From: Algoriphagus iocasae
GTDB lineage: Bacteria > Bacteroidota > Bacteroidia > Cytophagales > Cyclobacteriaceae
Assembly (NCBI RefSeq): GCF_014206875.1
Contig: NZ_JACIJO010000002.1
Span: forward strand, 1,524,126-1,588,125
DNA: 64,000 nt
Reading direction: 5' to 3'
Shown here: positions 35,183-44,679 of the stretch, in pieces
How positions within the stretch are numbered: the first letter of the stretch is position 1
Layout of the letters: each line of letters opens with the position of its first letter
The notes under the pieces: generated by a model
Databases searched by the model: none
What the model was told of the DNA's origin: nothing
Seen by the model: only the letters and a program-made list of their open reading frames with translations
Program-made: the position numbers and the translations under genes

Positions 35183-35992
35183 TTAAAGTGTAGCTACAAA
35201 TTGGAAATATGAATCCTTTCTTATCATAATTTCGGGCTCATGATCAAACAATCCAAAAACAGTAGAGCCTGATCCAGACATGGCAGCATAATAAGCCCCG
35301 GCTTCGTAGAAACTATCTTTGATTTGCTTGATTTCCGGATGATTTGAAAAAATGCTTGGTTCAAAATCATTCTTCAACTCCTCTTTCCATCTTTTCTTGT
35401 CCTTTAAAATCTCCGACAAGTCTTTTTCTGGCTTCTTTGGAGTAACTCCAGCGTATGCTTCTTTGGTGCCAATGTGGATTCCAGGATTGATTAATACAAG
35501 ATGTGTCCCTTTCAAGTCAATGTTTACTTCATTTAGGATTTCACCTCTTCCAGTTGCGATTTTGGGAGTGTTTTCAATAAAAAACGGACAGTCACTTCCC
35601 AGTTTTGCAGCATATTCTTCTAGGAAAAAATCATCTAAAATCAGATCAAAAAGATTGTTCATCAAGTTCAAGGCAAAAGCAGCATCTGCCGAACCTCCAC
35701 CAAGGCCCGCACCCATCGGAATGTTTTTGTGTAGATGGATAGCGATGTTTGGTAGATTTGGGAAATCCTTTTTGAGGAGCTGGTAAGCCTTAGCTATTAA
35801 GTTGTCTTTAGGGTCTCCGGGAATTGATAAACCTGAGCTAGTCCATGTTGATTTTTTAGGTTCTATAATGATTTCCAATGCATCAAATAAAGGAATAGGC
35901 ACCATGCAGGTTTCGATCTCATGAAACCCATCATTTCTCTTTGAAGTGATGTGGAGGCCTAAGTTGATTTTTGCGTTTGGGAAGCAAATCAT
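35183..35992 (-). CDS. ispE: 4-diphosphocytidyl-2-C-methyl-D-erythritol kinase
   Basis: GHMP-family kinase phosphorylating CDP-ME in the MEP isoprenoid pathway. The N-terminus CFPNAKINLGLHI and the ATP loop PMGAGLGGGSADAAF are diagnostic, with SGSGSTVFGLF as third motif. The 269-aa length is slightly short but complete. It is monocistronic; a minus-strand promoter candidate TATTTTTG lies at 36013-36020. Confidence 0.95.
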   Translation of the reverse strand: MICFPNAKINLGLHITSKRNDGFHEIETCMVPIPLFDALEIIIEPKKSTWTSSGLSIPGDPKDNLIAKAYQLLKKDFPNLPNIAIHLHKNIPMGAGLGGGSADAAFALNLMNNLFDLILDDFFLEEYAAKLGSDCPFFIENTPKIATGRGEILNEVNIDLKGTHLVLINPGIHIGTKEAYAGVTPKKPEKDLSEILKDKKRWKEELKNDFEPSIFSNHPEIKQIKDSFYEAGAYYAAMSGSGSTVFGLFDHEPEIMIRKDSYFQFVATL

Positions 35993-36012
35993 GGATATCT
36001 ATTGAGTTTGCT

Positions 36013-36020
36013 CAAAAATA
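36013..36020 (-). promoter_or_regulatory. Possible -7 promoter box of ispE
   Basis: The minus strand reads TATTTTTG (TAnnTTTG) 21 bases upstream of the ispE start. The following 290 bases up to the ilv promoter are AT-rich and hold nothing I can recognise. Confidence 0.45.
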
Positions 36021-36311
36021 GGAGGAAAATCGACTAGCAGAAAAAAGTAGGTCAATTTTTAGATTTTCTTTAAAAGAACTTTCTTTTTGAAAGAAATGAT
36101 GCTTTAATTCGAAACTCTTAGATAGATGTCAGACTTTTTTAAAAATTTTTACGATTAATTGAAATCAGTACAAAATTTTGAAAAATGAAAATATGGCAAA
36201 TCTATTTGTTGAAAAACGGTGTATTTGTAATTCAATGCAAAATTTAAGATTGAAAAAATAGGATTTACTTATATAAAATATCTGGCAATTGCCTTTGAGG
36301 TAAAATTAAAT

Positions 36312-36343
36312 ATTGTAAGTCTGAATTTTCAGTTTTAAGTTTG
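36312..36343 (+). promoter_or_regulatory. Promoter of the ilv-leu operon
   Basis: A -33 element ATTG (36312-36315) and a -7 box TAAGTTTG (36336-36343) are separated by 20 bases, matching the Bacteroidota consensus. Transcription would start near 36350, about 35 nt before the leader peptide ATG. Confidence 0.65.
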
Positions 36344-36384
36344 TGAAGAAATAAAATCGATTCAAGAAATCACTCGACATAACT

Positions 36385-36435
36385 ATGTATAAAGTAGTCA
36401 TTTTGCTAAGCTTAATTATTCTCATTGGATGTTAA
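36385..36435 (+). CDS. ilv-leu leader peptide MYKVVILLSLIILIGC
   Basis: A 16-codon ORF whose residues 4-14 are VVILLSLIILI: two Val, four Ile and four Leu, i.e. ten regulatory residues for an operon making exactly these three amino acids. The TAA at 36433-36435 ends one base before an RNA segment that can form the antiterminator. A ribosome finishing the peptide would mask that segment; one stalled at Val/Ile/Leu codons (36394-36426) would leave it free. The ending LIGC resembles a lipobox, but the ORF stops there, so no lipoprotein results. Confidence 0.82.
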   Translation: MYKVVILLSLIILIGC

Positions 36436-36436
36436 A

Positions 36437-36489
36437 AGTGAGGCACTAGACTATTTATAATGAATTAACCAAATCTAAAGTGCCTCACT
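36437..36489 (+). promoter_or_regulatory. Antiterminator hairpin of the ilv-leu attenuator
   Basis: AGTGAGGCACT (36437-36447) is perfectly complementary over 11 bp to AGTGCCTCACT (36479-36489), with a 31-base loop. The right arm is the same sequence used as the left arm of the terminator, so the two hairpins exclude each other. Confidence 0.82.
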
Positions 36490-36510
36490 AAACCTGAGGC
36501 ACTTTTTTTT
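36477..36510 (+). terminator. Attenuator terminator upstream of ilvD
   Basis: AAAGTGCCTCA (36477-36487) pairs perfectly with TGAGGCACTTT (36495-36505) around a 7-base loop, and an 8-T run at 36503-36510 follows. It ends 10 bases before the ilvD ATG, so reading through it is required for operon expression. Confidence 0.87.
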
Positions 36511-36520
36511 ACACTCTATT

Positions 36521-38200
36521 ATGACCCTGAAAAAACACAGTTGGGAAATCAGTGAAAATCCGGAGCATCCGGCCGGAATGGCTATGTTGTATGCCACTGG
36601 AATGAGCGATAAAAAGATGAAACAGCCTTTTGTAGGGATAGCAAGTTGTGGCTATGAAAGTAATCCCTGCAATATGCACCTAAACGACTTTGCCGGTCTG
36701 ATCAAAGCTTCTTCCCAAGAGCATGATTTGACCGGTTTAGTTTTTAATACCATCGGTATCTCTGACGGGACCACCATGGGTACGTTAGGAATGCGCTATT
36801 CTTTGGTTTCCAGAGAGATAATAGCTGATTCTATTGAGTCATTTATCATAGGACATTCTTTTGATGGCTGTGTCGCTGTGGCTGGATGTGATAAGAATAT
36901 GCCTGGAGCTTTGATGGGTATGATCCGTACCAATCGACCTTCAATTCTTCTGTATGGTGGCACGATCGCTTCGGGACATTATAAAGGAGAAAAACTGAAT
37001 ATTGTTTCTGCTTTTGAAGCCTTTGGTAAAAGAGTAAACGGTAACATCTCAGATGAAGATTATGACGGTGTCATCAGAAATGCTTGCCCTGGAAAAGGTG
37101 CCTGTGGAGGAATGTATACCGCCAATACCATGTCTTCGGCAATTGAAGCAATGGGGATGTCACTACCTTATTCAGCCTCTTATCCAGCAAATTCTCCCGA
37201 GAAATTGAGAGAATGCGCCGAAGTAAATAAGTACATGAAAGTCTTATTGGAAAAGGATATCAAGCCAAGTGATATCATCAATAAGAAAAGTATAGAAAAC
37301 GCAGTAACCGTGGCGATTGCTTTGGGCGGAAGTACCAACGCAGTCATGCATATTATTGCTATCGCCAGAACTGCAGGTGTTGATTTTACACTAGAGGATT
37401 TCAAAGCGATCAATGCGAAGACTCCTATGATTGGGGATTTTAAGCCATCAGGGAAATTCATGATGGAAGATCTTCATGAGCAAGGAGGATTGCCTGCTTT
37501 CATGAAATATATGTTGCAGAATGGCTTCTTGCACGGTGATTGTTTGACTGTAACAGGAAAAACTGTAGCAGAAAATCTAGCTGATGTAGAGCCAGTGACT
37601 CCATCTATGGTCAATGTGATCCATCCTTTGGAAACACCAATCAAAGCAACCGGTCACCTTTGCATTCTTTCTGGAAATTTGGCTCCAGAGGGAGCAGTGG
37701 CAAAAATTACAGGAAAAGAAGGAAGTGCATTTACAGGGCCTGCTCATGTTTTTGACTCAGAACAAGATGCAAATGATGCCATCCGAGATCATAAAATAGA
37801 GAAAGGTGAAGTAATCGTAATTCGAAATATTGGTCCAAAAGGAGGTCCTGGAATGCCGGAAATGTTGAAGCCAACCTCAATGATTATCGGAGCTGGACTA
37901 GGATCTGATGTGGCATTGATCACCGATGGAAGATTTTCCGGAGGAACACACGGATTTGTAGTGGGGCACGTTACTCCTGAAGCATTCTGTGGAGGTCCGA
38001 TAGGATTGGTTAGAAATGGTGATATCATTACCATCGATGCTGATAATCTTCAATTATCAGTGGCTGTTTCTGATGAGGAATTGGCTGAAAGAAAGAAAAC
38101 CTGGAAACCGAAAGATATTTCTGATTTGCAGGGAACTTTGAAAAAATACAATAAACTAGTTGCCACAGCATCTGAAGGTTGCGTGACAGATAAATTCTAA
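36521..38200 (+). CDS. ilvD: Dihydroxy-acid dehydratase
   Basis: Dehydrates dihydroxy-isovalerate and dihydroxy-methylvalerate to the 2-keto acids of valine and isoleucine, using an iron-sulfur cluster. Cluster-region blocks are [15 protein letters not shown] and [17 protein letters not shown]; the C-terminal [19 protein letters not shown] is also diagnostic. The 559-aa length is normal. It is the first structural gene, 10 bases after the attenuator terminator and 4 bases before ilvB. Confidence 0.97.
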   Translation: MTLKKHSWEISENPEHPAGMAMLYATGMSDKKMKQPFVGIASCGYESNPCNMHLNDFAGLIKASSQEHDLTGLVFNTIGISDGTTMGTLGMRYSLVSREIIADSIESFIIGHSFDGCVAVAGCDKNMPGALMGMIRTNRPSILLYGGTIASGHYKGEKLNIVSAFEAFGKRVNGNISDEDYDGVIRNACPGKGACGGMYTANTMSSAIEAMGMSLPYSASYPANSPEKLRECAEVNKYMKVLLEKDIKPSDIINKKSIENAVTVAIALGGSTNAVMHIIAIARTAGVDFTLEDFKAINAKTPMIGDFKPSGKFMMEDLHEQGGLPAFMKYMLQNGFLHGDCLTVTGKTVAENLADVEPVTPSMVNVIHPLETPIKATGHLCILSGNLAPEGAVAKITGKEGSAFTGPAHVFDSEQDANDAIRDHKIEKGEVIVIRNIGPKGGPGMPEMLKPTSMIIGAGLGSDVALITDGRFSGGTHGFVVGHVTPEAFCGGPIGLVRNGDIITIDADNLQLSVAVSDEELAERKKTWKPKDISDLQGTLKKYNKLVATASEGCVTDKF

Positions 38201-38204
38201 GCCT

Positions 38205-39899
38205 ATGAAAGACTTGATGATTCGAGGAGCAGACATCGTAGTCAGAACTCTCATAGAGGAGAATGCCGAAATTATTTTCGGATATCCCGGAGGGGCAATC
38301 ATGCCAGTGTATGATGCACTGTATGATTATCACGATCAGATCAAACATGTACTTACGCGCCATGAGCAGGGAGCGATCCATGCTGCGCAAGGGTACGCAC
38401 GAGTCTCTGGGAAAGTAGGCGTCTGCCTTGCAACTTCTGGACCTGGAGCCACAAACTTGATTACGGGATTGGCTGATGCCTTGATAGATAGCACACCATT
38501 GGTTTGCATTACTGGACAAGTAGCGGCACATTTATTAGGTACTGATGCATTTCAGGAAACTGACGTGGTAGGTATGTCTATGCCATGTACCAAATGGAAT
38601 ATCCAAGTAAGAAATGTAGAAGATATCGCTCCAGCGATAGCCAAAGCATTTTTTATAGCAAGGTCGGGAAGACCAGGACCTGTATTGATCGATATCACCA
38701 AAAATGCGCAGACTGATTTCGGTGAGTTCAACTATGTGCCATGTTTAGGTTTTAGATCTTACCAGACTAAAATCGAAGTAAATAAAAGCGATATTCAAAA
38801 AGCTGCTGAGCTGATTGATGCAGCGGAAAGACCGTATGTGTTATTTGGCCAAGGGGTCGTTTTGGGTAAAGCAGAAGCTGAATTCAAAGCATTTTTGGAT
38901 AAAACAGGAATTCCTGCTGCTTCAACTTTGTTGGGATCTGGGGCTTTGCCTCAAGATCACCCAAGTTATGTGGGTAAATTAGGGATGCATGGAAATTATG
39001 CTCCTAATATGCTGACAAATCAATGTGATGTTTTGATAGCAATTGGGATGAGATTTGATGATCGGGTGACTGGCGATGTAAAGCGTTATGCAAAGCAAGC
39101 CAAAATCATTCATCTAGAATTGGATCCAGCTGAGATCAACAAAACAGTTAAATGTCACCATTCTGTTCTGGGTAATTGCAAAGACAGTTTGGAGCTTTTG
39201 ACAGAGGCAGTGACCGCGAAATCACATCCAGAATGGATGGAAAGATTCCGTGAATTTGAAAGAGAAGAAAATGCAGCTGTTGTACAGCATGATATTACTC
39301 CTACGAAAGTCGGCTTGACAATGGGAGAGGTGATTCATCAAGTGAATCAATATAAAGCAGATGATGCGGTTTTGGTGACAGATGTAGGCCAGCACCAAAT
39401 GATCGCTTGGAGATATTTCAATTATAAAAAATCCCGAACACAGGTAACTTCAGGAGGATTGGGGACGATGGGTTTTGCTTTGCCAGCAGCATTGGGAGCT
39501 CAGATGTTTGATTTCTCAAGACAGGTTGTTTGTGTAGTTGGCGATGGAGGTATCCAGATGACAATTCAGGAGCTTGGAACGATCATGCAGACTAAAGCTC
39601 CAGTCAAGATCATTTTGCTTAATAACAATTACCTGGGAATGGTAAGACAATGGCAGCAGATGTTCTTCGATAAGAGATATTCATTTACAGAATTGGACAA
39701 TCCTGAATTTGTGAAAATTGCTGAAGCTTATGGCATCAAATCACAAAAGGTGTCTGATCGGTCAGATTTAAATGAGGCGATTGAAGATATGTTAATCCAT
39801 GATGGACCTTACTTCTTAGAAGTTGTGGTTGAGAAAGAGGATAACGTATTCCCAATGATCGCTACAGGTTGCTCAGTAGAAGAGGTAAGATTAAGTTAA
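38205..39899 (+). CDS. ilvB: Acetolactate synthase large (catalytic) subunit
   Basis: TPP-dependent enzyme condensing pyruvate with pyruvate or 2-ketobutyrate, the first common step of branched-chain synthesis. The N-terminal block IFGYPGGAIMPVYDAL and HEQGAIHAAQGYAR contain the catalytic Glu region; the TPP-Mg motif is VGDGGIQMTIQELGTI through LLNNNYLGMVRQWQ. The 564-aa length is typical. It lies 4 bp after ilvD and 9 bp before the regulatory subunit gene. Confidence 0.97.
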   Translation: MKDLMIRGADIVVRTLIEENAEIIFGYPGGAIMPVYDALYDYHDQIKHVLTRHEQGAIHAAQGYARVSGKVGVCLATSGPGATNLITGLADALIDSTPLVCITGQVAAHLLGTDAFQETDVVGMSMPCTKWNIQVRNVEDIAPAIAKAFFIARSGRPGPVLIDITKNAQTDFGEFNYVPCLGFRSYQTKIEVNKSDIQKAAELIDAAERPYVLFGQGVVLGKAEAEFKAFLDKTGIPAASTLLGSGALPQDHPSYVGKLGMHGNYAPNMLTNQCDVLIAIGMRFDDRVTGDVKRYAKQAKIIHLELDPAEINKTVKCHHSVLGNCKDSLELLTEAVTAKSHPEWMERFREFEREENAAVVQHDITPTKVGLTMGEVIHQVNQYKADDAVLVTDVGQHQMIAWRYFNYKKSRTQVTSGGLGTMGFALPAALGAQMFDFSRQVVCVVGDGGIQMTIQELGTIMQTKAPVKIILLNNNYLGMVRQWQQMFFDKRYSFTELDNPEFVKIAEAYGIKSQKVSDRSDLNEAIEDMLIHDGPYFLEVVVEKEDNVFPMIATGCSVEEVRLS

Positions 39900-39908
39900 C
39901 AACGGCCT

Positions 39909-40409
39909 ATGAAACGTTACACCATATTTGTGATTACCGAAAACTTTATCGGTATTCTCAATCGCATCACGATCATCTTTACCAGAAGAGGAATCAATAT
40001 CGATGCACTTACTGCCTCTGAAAGCAGAATTGAAGGAATTCACCGAATCACGATCGAAGTGACAGCCAGTGAGGATACAGTCATCCAGCTGGTGAACCAA
40101 ATCGAAAAGATTATCGATGTGATCAAGGCCTTTTATCATGAAGATGAAGGGGTGGTTTATCAGGAAATTGCGCTTTATAAAATTCCGGTTTCAAAACTGG
40201 ATGGCGGTCTTGAAAAAATCATTCGTCAGCATAATGCAAAAATAATCGCGGCAGAACCTGAGTTTGTCGTTCTTGAGCTTTCCGGTCACAAAGAGCAAAC
40301 ACAGGAACTCCTGGAAATTCTAAAAGGATATGGACTTTTGGAATTTGCCCGCTCAGGAAGAGTAGCCGTCGCCAAAAGAATGCATACAATAGACAGTTAC
40401 GTAAAATAA
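39909..40409 (+). CDS. ilvN: Acetolactate synthase small (regulatory) subunit
   Basis: ACT-domain protein that binds the catalytic subunit and confers valine feedback control. The ACT core is FVITENFIGILNRITIIFTRRGINIDALT in two overlapping blocks, followed by a second regulatory domain (EIALYKIPV and later FVVLELSGHKEQ). The 166-aa length fits IlvN/IlvH. A 179-base spacer, larger than any other in the operon, separates it from ilvC. Confidence 0.95.
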   Translation: MKRYTIFVITENFIGILNRITIIFTRRGINIDALTASESRIEGIHRITIEVTASEDTVIQLVNQIEKIIDVIKAFYHEDEGVVYQEIALYKIPVSKLDGGLEKIIRQHNAKIIAAEPEFVVLELSGHKEQTQELLEILKGYGLLEFARSGRVAVAKRMHTIDSYVK

Positions 40410-40524
40410 AATAAATCAAATCAAACCTATGAAATCGAGATGTGCGAAAGACTTCTCTGAAGTTTCTTTGTCCATTTTGATTCCATGAGAACATTAAACA
40501 AATAATAAACTCATGTAATGACCT

Positions 40525-40561
40525 CTTTTAGAAATTGTGAAAAAAGAGCGATTCCTAAAAG
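40525..40561 (+). other. RNA hairpin in the ilvN-ilvC spacer
   Basis: CTTTTAGAAATTG (40525-40537) pairs with CGATTCCTAAAAG (40549-40561) at 12 of 13 positions, including one G-U, with an 11-base loop. There is no T run, so it is not a terminator. RNA processing or mRNA stability is a possible role. A 19-codon ORF (40429-40488) precedes it without clear meaning. Confidence 0.5.
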
Positions 40562-40588
40562 GCCATTAAAAATCAAATTACTAAGCAC

Positions 40589-41632
40589 ATGAAATTAAAA
40601 TTCGGCACAGTAGAAGAAAACGTAGTAACCAGAGAAGAATTTCCTTTGGAAAAAGCTAGAGAAGTCCTGAAAGACGAAGTTATTGCAGTTTTGGGTTACG
40701 GAGTACAAGGACCTGGTCAAGCGCTAAACTTGAAAGACAATGGATTCAATGTTATTGTAGGTCAAAGAAAAGGTTCAAAAACTTGGGATAAAGCTGTTGC
40801 TGATGGCTGGGTTCCTGGAGAAACATTGTTTGAGCTAGAAGAAGCTTGTGAAAAAGGTACTATCCTTCAATTCCTTCTTTCTGATGCAGGTCAGATTGCA
40901 CTTTGGCCAACAGTTAAAAAACACTTGACTCCTGGAAAAGCATTGTACTTCTCTCACGGATTCGGTGTGACATATAAAGAAAAAACAGGAATTATTCCTC
41001 CTGCTGATATCGACGTGATTTTGGTTGCTCCAAAAGGATCAGGAACATCTTTGAGAAGAATGTTTGTGGAAGGTAGAGGATTGAATTCTTCTTACGCGAT
41101 CTATCAGGACGGTACAGGAAAAGCAAAAGATAGAGTAGTTGCTTTGGGTATCGGTGTAGGTTCAGGATACTTGTTCGAAACAGATTTCTACAGAGAAGTA
41201 ACTTCTGATTTGACAGGAGAAAGAGGAACATTGATGGGAGCCATCCAAGGGATTTTCGCTGCTCAGTACGAAGTGTTGAGAGCAAATGGTCATACTCCTT
41301 CTGAAGCTTTCAACGAAACTGTAGAAGAATTGACTCAATCCTTGATGCCATTGGTAGCTGAGAATGGTATGGACTGGATGTATGCCAACTGTTCTACTAC
41401 TGCTCAAAGAGGTGCTTTGGACTGGTGGAAGCCTTTCAGAGATGCTACTAAGCCAGTATTTGAAGAATTGTATAACAGTGTAAAAACTGGACAAGAAGCG
41501 CAAAAGTCTATCGATTCTAATTCGAAAGAAGATTATAGAGTGAAATTGGAAGCTGAATTGAAAGAATTGAGAGATTCTGAAATGTGGCAGGCAGGTGCTG
41601 TCGTCCGTCAATTGAGACCAGAAAACAATTAA
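40589..41632 (+). CDS. ilvC: Ketol-acid reductoisomerase
   Basis: Rearranges and reduces acetolactate or acetohydroxybutyrate with NAD(P)H and Mg2+. The Rossmann motif is VLGYGVQGPGQALNLKDNG, with GQRKGSKTW in the cofactor-specificity loop. The metal-binding region includes ETDFYREVTSDLTGERGTL. At 347 aa with this C-terminal ending (MDWMYANCSTTAQRGAL) it is a typical Bacteroidota KARI. It sits 18 bp before leuA. Confidence 0.96.
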   Translation: MKLKFGTVEENVVTREEFPLEKAREVLKDEVIAVLGYGVQGPGQALNLKDNGFNVIVGQRKGSKTWDKAVADGWVPGETLFELEEACEKGTILQFLLSDAGQIALWPTVKKHLTPGKALYFSHGFGVTYKEKTGIIPPADIDVILVAPKGSGTSLRRMFVEGRGLNSSYAIYQDGTGKAKDRVVALGIGVGSGYLFETDFYREVTSDLTGERGTLMGAIQGIFAAQYEVLRANGHTPSEAFNETVEELTQSLMPLVAENGMDWMYANCSTTAQRGALDWWKPFRDATKPVFEELYNSVKTGQEAQKSIDSNSKEDYRVKLEAELKELRDSEMWQAGAVVRQLRPENN

Positions 41633-41650
41633 ACCTAAAACCTAAGAACA

Positions 41651-43159
41651 ATGAGTGAAAAGCTATGGATATTTGACACAACCCTAAGAGATGGGGAGCA
41701 AGTGCCAGGGTGTCAGCTGAATACCCAGGAGAAAATTGTGGTGGCGAAAGCTTTGGAAGAACTAGGTGTAGATATCATCGAAGCCGGCTTTCCAATTTCC
41801 AGCCCGGGGGATTTTAACTCGGTAGTGGAGATTTCAAAGGCAGTTTCAAACCCAATCATTTGTGCCCTCTCGAGAGCCGTTGAGAAAGATATCGAAGTAG
41901 CAGCCCAAGCACTCAAGTTTGCAAAGAAAGGTAGGATTCACACTGGTATCGGTGTGTCTCCTTACCATATTCAATATAAGTTGCGCTCCACGCCTGATGA
42001 TATCATCAAGCGTGGTGTGGCAGCGGTGAAGTTTGCAAAAAGATTTGTGGAGGATGTGGAATTCTATGCAGAGGATGCAGGTCGATCAGAGCCGGATTTT
42101 CTTTGCAAGATCATTGAGGAAGTTATTAAGGCAGGAGCTACAGTTGTAAACATTCCGGATACGACAGGATATTGCCTTCCTGAGCAATATGGTGCAATCA
42201 TCGCTAGCCTAAAAAACAATGTTCCAAATATTGACAAAGCAATCATCGCGACGCATTGTCATAACGATTTGGGCATGGCTACTGCAAATACTGTGGCTGG
42301 GGTTCAACATGGTGCCCGTCAAGTAGAAGTGACAATTAATGGTATTGGCGAAAGAGCCGGTAACACCTCTATGGAAGAGGTTGTCATGGCGATTAAGTGT
42401 CATCAATCCATTCCTGTTCATACGGATATTGTAACTCCTAGGATTTATAAAACCTCTCGATTGGTTTCTAAATTGATGAATATGCCAGTGCAGCCAAATA
42501 AGGCGATTGTTGGAAGAAATGCTTTTGCACACTCTTCCGGAATTCACCAGGATGGCGTGTTGAAACATAGAGAAAACTATGAAATCATCGATCCAAAGGA
42601 TGTGGGAGTAGAGGAATCTACAATTGTATTGACTGCAAGATCTGGTAGAGCTGCATTGAAACATCACTTGGATGCATTGGGTGTAGAACTAGAAGGTGAG
42701 GCATTAAGAGAAGTCTATGAGGCATTCTTGATCCTTGCTGATAGCAAAAGAGATATTGGAAGAAAAGACTTGATGGGTCTGGTAGGTAAATATTTGGAAG
42801 AATCCAACTTTATCGAACTAGGTACAGTAACCTATTCTTCTAATGGGGCCATTCAGGCCAAAGTTTCATTAACCATTGGTGATGAACCACATACAGCGAC
42901 TTCCCAAGGAAATGGGCCAGTTGATGCAGTATTGAAGGCAATTGATAAAATCGTAAAACCTCAGGTTGACCTAGAGGAATTTCTGATTCAGGCAATCACT
43001 CATGGCAGTGATGATGTGGCTAAAGTCCACATGCGATTGATCAAAGGTGATAAGCCTTATTATGGATTTTCTTCAAACACAGACATCGTCTTGGCATCAG
43101 CTCAGGCATTTGTGGATGCGCTAAACAAAATACCAGTCAAAGAATATACGACTGCTTAA
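41651..43159 (+). CDS. leuA: 2-isopropylmalate synthase
   Basis: Condenses acetyl-CoA with 2-ketoisovalerate, the first leucine-specific step. The HMGL-like catalytic domain starts [17 protein letters not shown] and carries the HxH metal motif in [13 protein letters not shown]. The linker block [23 protein letters not shown] and the C-terminal regulatory domain (about residues 370-500, for leucine inhibition) are complete. The 502-aa length is normal. It is distinct from the second family member at 45277. Confidence 0.95.
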   Translation: MSEKLWIFDTTLRDGEQVPGCQLNTQEKIVVAKALEELGVDIIEAGFPISSPGDFNSVVEISKAVSNPIICALSRAVEKDIEVAAQALKFAKKGRIHTGIGVSPYHIQYKLRSTPDDIIKRGVAAVKFAKRFVEDVEFYAEDAGRSEPDFLCKIIEEVIKAGATVVNIPDTTGYCLPEQYGAIIASLKNNVPNIDKAIIATHCHNDLGMATANTVAGVQHGARQVEVTINGIGERAGNTSMEEVVMAIKCHQSIPVHTDIVTPRIYKTSRLVSKLMNMPVQPNKAIVGRNAFAHSSGIHQDGVLKHRENYEIIDPKDVGVEESTIVLTARSGRAALKHHLDALGVELEGEALREVYEAFLILADSKRDIGRKDLMGLVGKYLEESNFIELGTVTYSSNGAIQAKVSLTIGDEPHTATSQGNGPVDAVLKAIDKIVKPQVDLEEFLIQAITHGSDDVAKVHMRLIKGDKPYYGFSSNTDIVLASAQAFVDALNKIPVKEYTTA

Positions 43160-43163
43160 AATC

Positions 43164-44570
43164 ATGGAAAAGACAACATTATTTGATAAAATCTGGGATG
43201 CTCACGTGGTACGTTCTGTACCATCCGGTCCTGATGTTTTCTTCATCGATAAACATTTTATCCATGAAGTTACCTCTCCGGTTGCATTCCTAAACCTGGA
43301 AAAACGTGGTGTTAAGGTGAAATATCCTCATCGCACCATCGCAACTCCAGATCACAACGTTCCTACAGTAGATCAGGATCAAACCATCAAAGACAAGCTT
43401 TCTCGTATGCAAGTGGAGAAGCTTCGCGAAAACTGTAAGAAATACGGAATTGAACTGCATGACTTAGGATCTGCCCATCACGGGATTGTTCACGTGATCG
43501 GACCTGAATTGGGAATTACCCAGCCGGGAATGACCATCGTTTGTGGGGATAGCCATACTTCTACACACGGAGCTTTCGGAGCTATTGCTTTCGGAATTGG
43601 TACATCTGAAGTAGAAATGGTTTTTGCTACCCAGTGTATCATGCAGTCCAAGCCAAAGAAAATGCGGATTACTGTTGAAGGTGAAATTGGTCCTGGGGTT
43701 ACTTCTAAGGATATTATCCTTTACATCATTGCCAAAATCTCTGCTGCTGGAGCTACAGGTTATTTTGTGGAATATGCAGGATCTGCGATCCAAAGTTTGT
43801 CTATGGAAGCCAGAATGACCATTTGCAACATGTCTATCGAGATGGGTGCAAGAGGTGGTTTGATTGCTCCGGATGAGACTACTTTTAACTATCTGAAAGG
43901 AAAACAATATTCTCCAGCTGGGGAAGATTGGGATAAAGCAGTGGCTGAATGGTCAAAATTGAAGACTGACGATGGAGCTGTATTTGATAAAGAATACACT
44001 TTTGATGCAGCGGATATCGAGCCAATGATCACTTATGGTACTAACCCAGGAATGGGAATCAAAGTACTTGGTAATATTCCTACTACCGAAGGAATGGAAG
44101 GAAGTAACAAAACTTCATACTTGAAATCTTTGGACTACATGGGATTTGCACCAGGTGAACCTGTTAAGGGTAAGCAAGTGGATTATGTATTTGTAGGATC
44201 ATGTACAAACGGTAGAATTGAAGACATTCGCTCAGTGGCAGCTTTTGTGAAAGGGCATAAAAAAGCAGATAATATTACTGCTTGGATTGTACCGGGATCA
44301 AAAGAAGTGGAGAAAATGGCGCAGGAAGAAGGCTTGGTGAAAATCTTGGAAGATGCCGGATTTGAATTGAGACAACCAGGATGTTCTGCATGTTTGGCAA
44401 TGAATGATGATAAAATTCCAGCGGGGAAATATGCTGTTTCTACTTCCAACAGAAACTTCGAAGGTCGTCAAGGGCCAGGTGCTAGAACTATGCTCGCATC
44501 TCCTCTGACTGTAGCAGCTGTAGCTGTGAAAGGTGAAATCTGCGATCCAAGAGAAGTATTTCAAAATTAA
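43164..44570 (+). CDS. leuC: 3-isopropylmalate dehydratase large subunit
   Basis: Aconitase-family subunit that, with LeuD, isomerises 2- to 3-isopropylmalate. The iron-sulfur cysteines lie in [14 protein letters not shown] and [11 protein letters not shown]. The block [15 protein letters not shown] is diagnostic. The 468-aa length is normal. It lies 4 bp after leuA. A 109-bp repeat-containing gap separates it from leuD. Confidence 0.97.
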   Translation: MEKTTLFDKIWDAHVVRSVPSGPDVFFIDKHFIHEVTSPVAFLNLEKRGVKVKYPHRTIATPDHNVPTVDQDQTIKDKLSRMQVEKLRENCKKYGIELHDLGSAHHGIVHVIGPELGITQPGMTIVCGDSHTSTHGAFGAIAFGIGTSEVEMVFATQCIMQSKPKKMRITVEGEIGPGVTSKDIILYIIAKISAAGATGYFVEYAGSAIQSLSMEARMTICNMSIEMGARGGLIAPDETTFNYLKGKQYSPAGEDWDKAVAEWSKLKTDDGAVFDKEYTFDAADIEPMITYGTNPGMGIKVLGNIPTTEGMEGSNKTSYLKSLDYMGFAPGEPVKGKQVDYVFVGSCTNGRIEDIRSVAAFVKGHKKADNITAWIVPGSKEVEKMAQEEGLVKILEDAGFELRQPGCSACLAMNDDKIPAGKYAVSTSNRNFEGRQGPGARTMLASPLTVAAVAVKGEICDPREVFQN

Positions 44571-44669
44571 AAACACGAAGTCAGAAATGGGAAGTACGAG
44601 TTTGAATCGGTGATTGAGATTAATTAGCCGAATAAACTTTTCAACTTTCCAACTTTCCAACCTTTGAAC
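44571..44669. repeat. Repeat words in the leuC-leuD spacer
   Basis: The only non-coding gap between leuC and leuD contains words of the dispersed intergenic type: gaagtacgag, and a tandem CAACTTTCC (44642-44659) ending in AACCTTTGAAC. It has no T-run hairpin, so operon transcription probably continues. Confidence 0.55.
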
Positions 44670-44679
44670 TAATTAAAAA

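Noticed and set aside
36385..36435. Short ORF as a truncated lipoprotein
   Set aside because: The stop follows directly after the lipobox-like Cys. The mutually exclusive hairpins and the downstream ilv genes make a leader peptide far more likely.
38028..38531. 167-aa minus-strand ORF over ilvD/ilvB
   Set aside because: Antisense to two well-identified enzymes and without recognisable motifs.
40429..40488. 19-codon ORF between ilvN and ilvC as a second leader peptide
   Set aside because: Few regulatory codons (only two Ile and two Leu near its end), and the hairpin after it has no T run. Kept only as part of a spacer observation.
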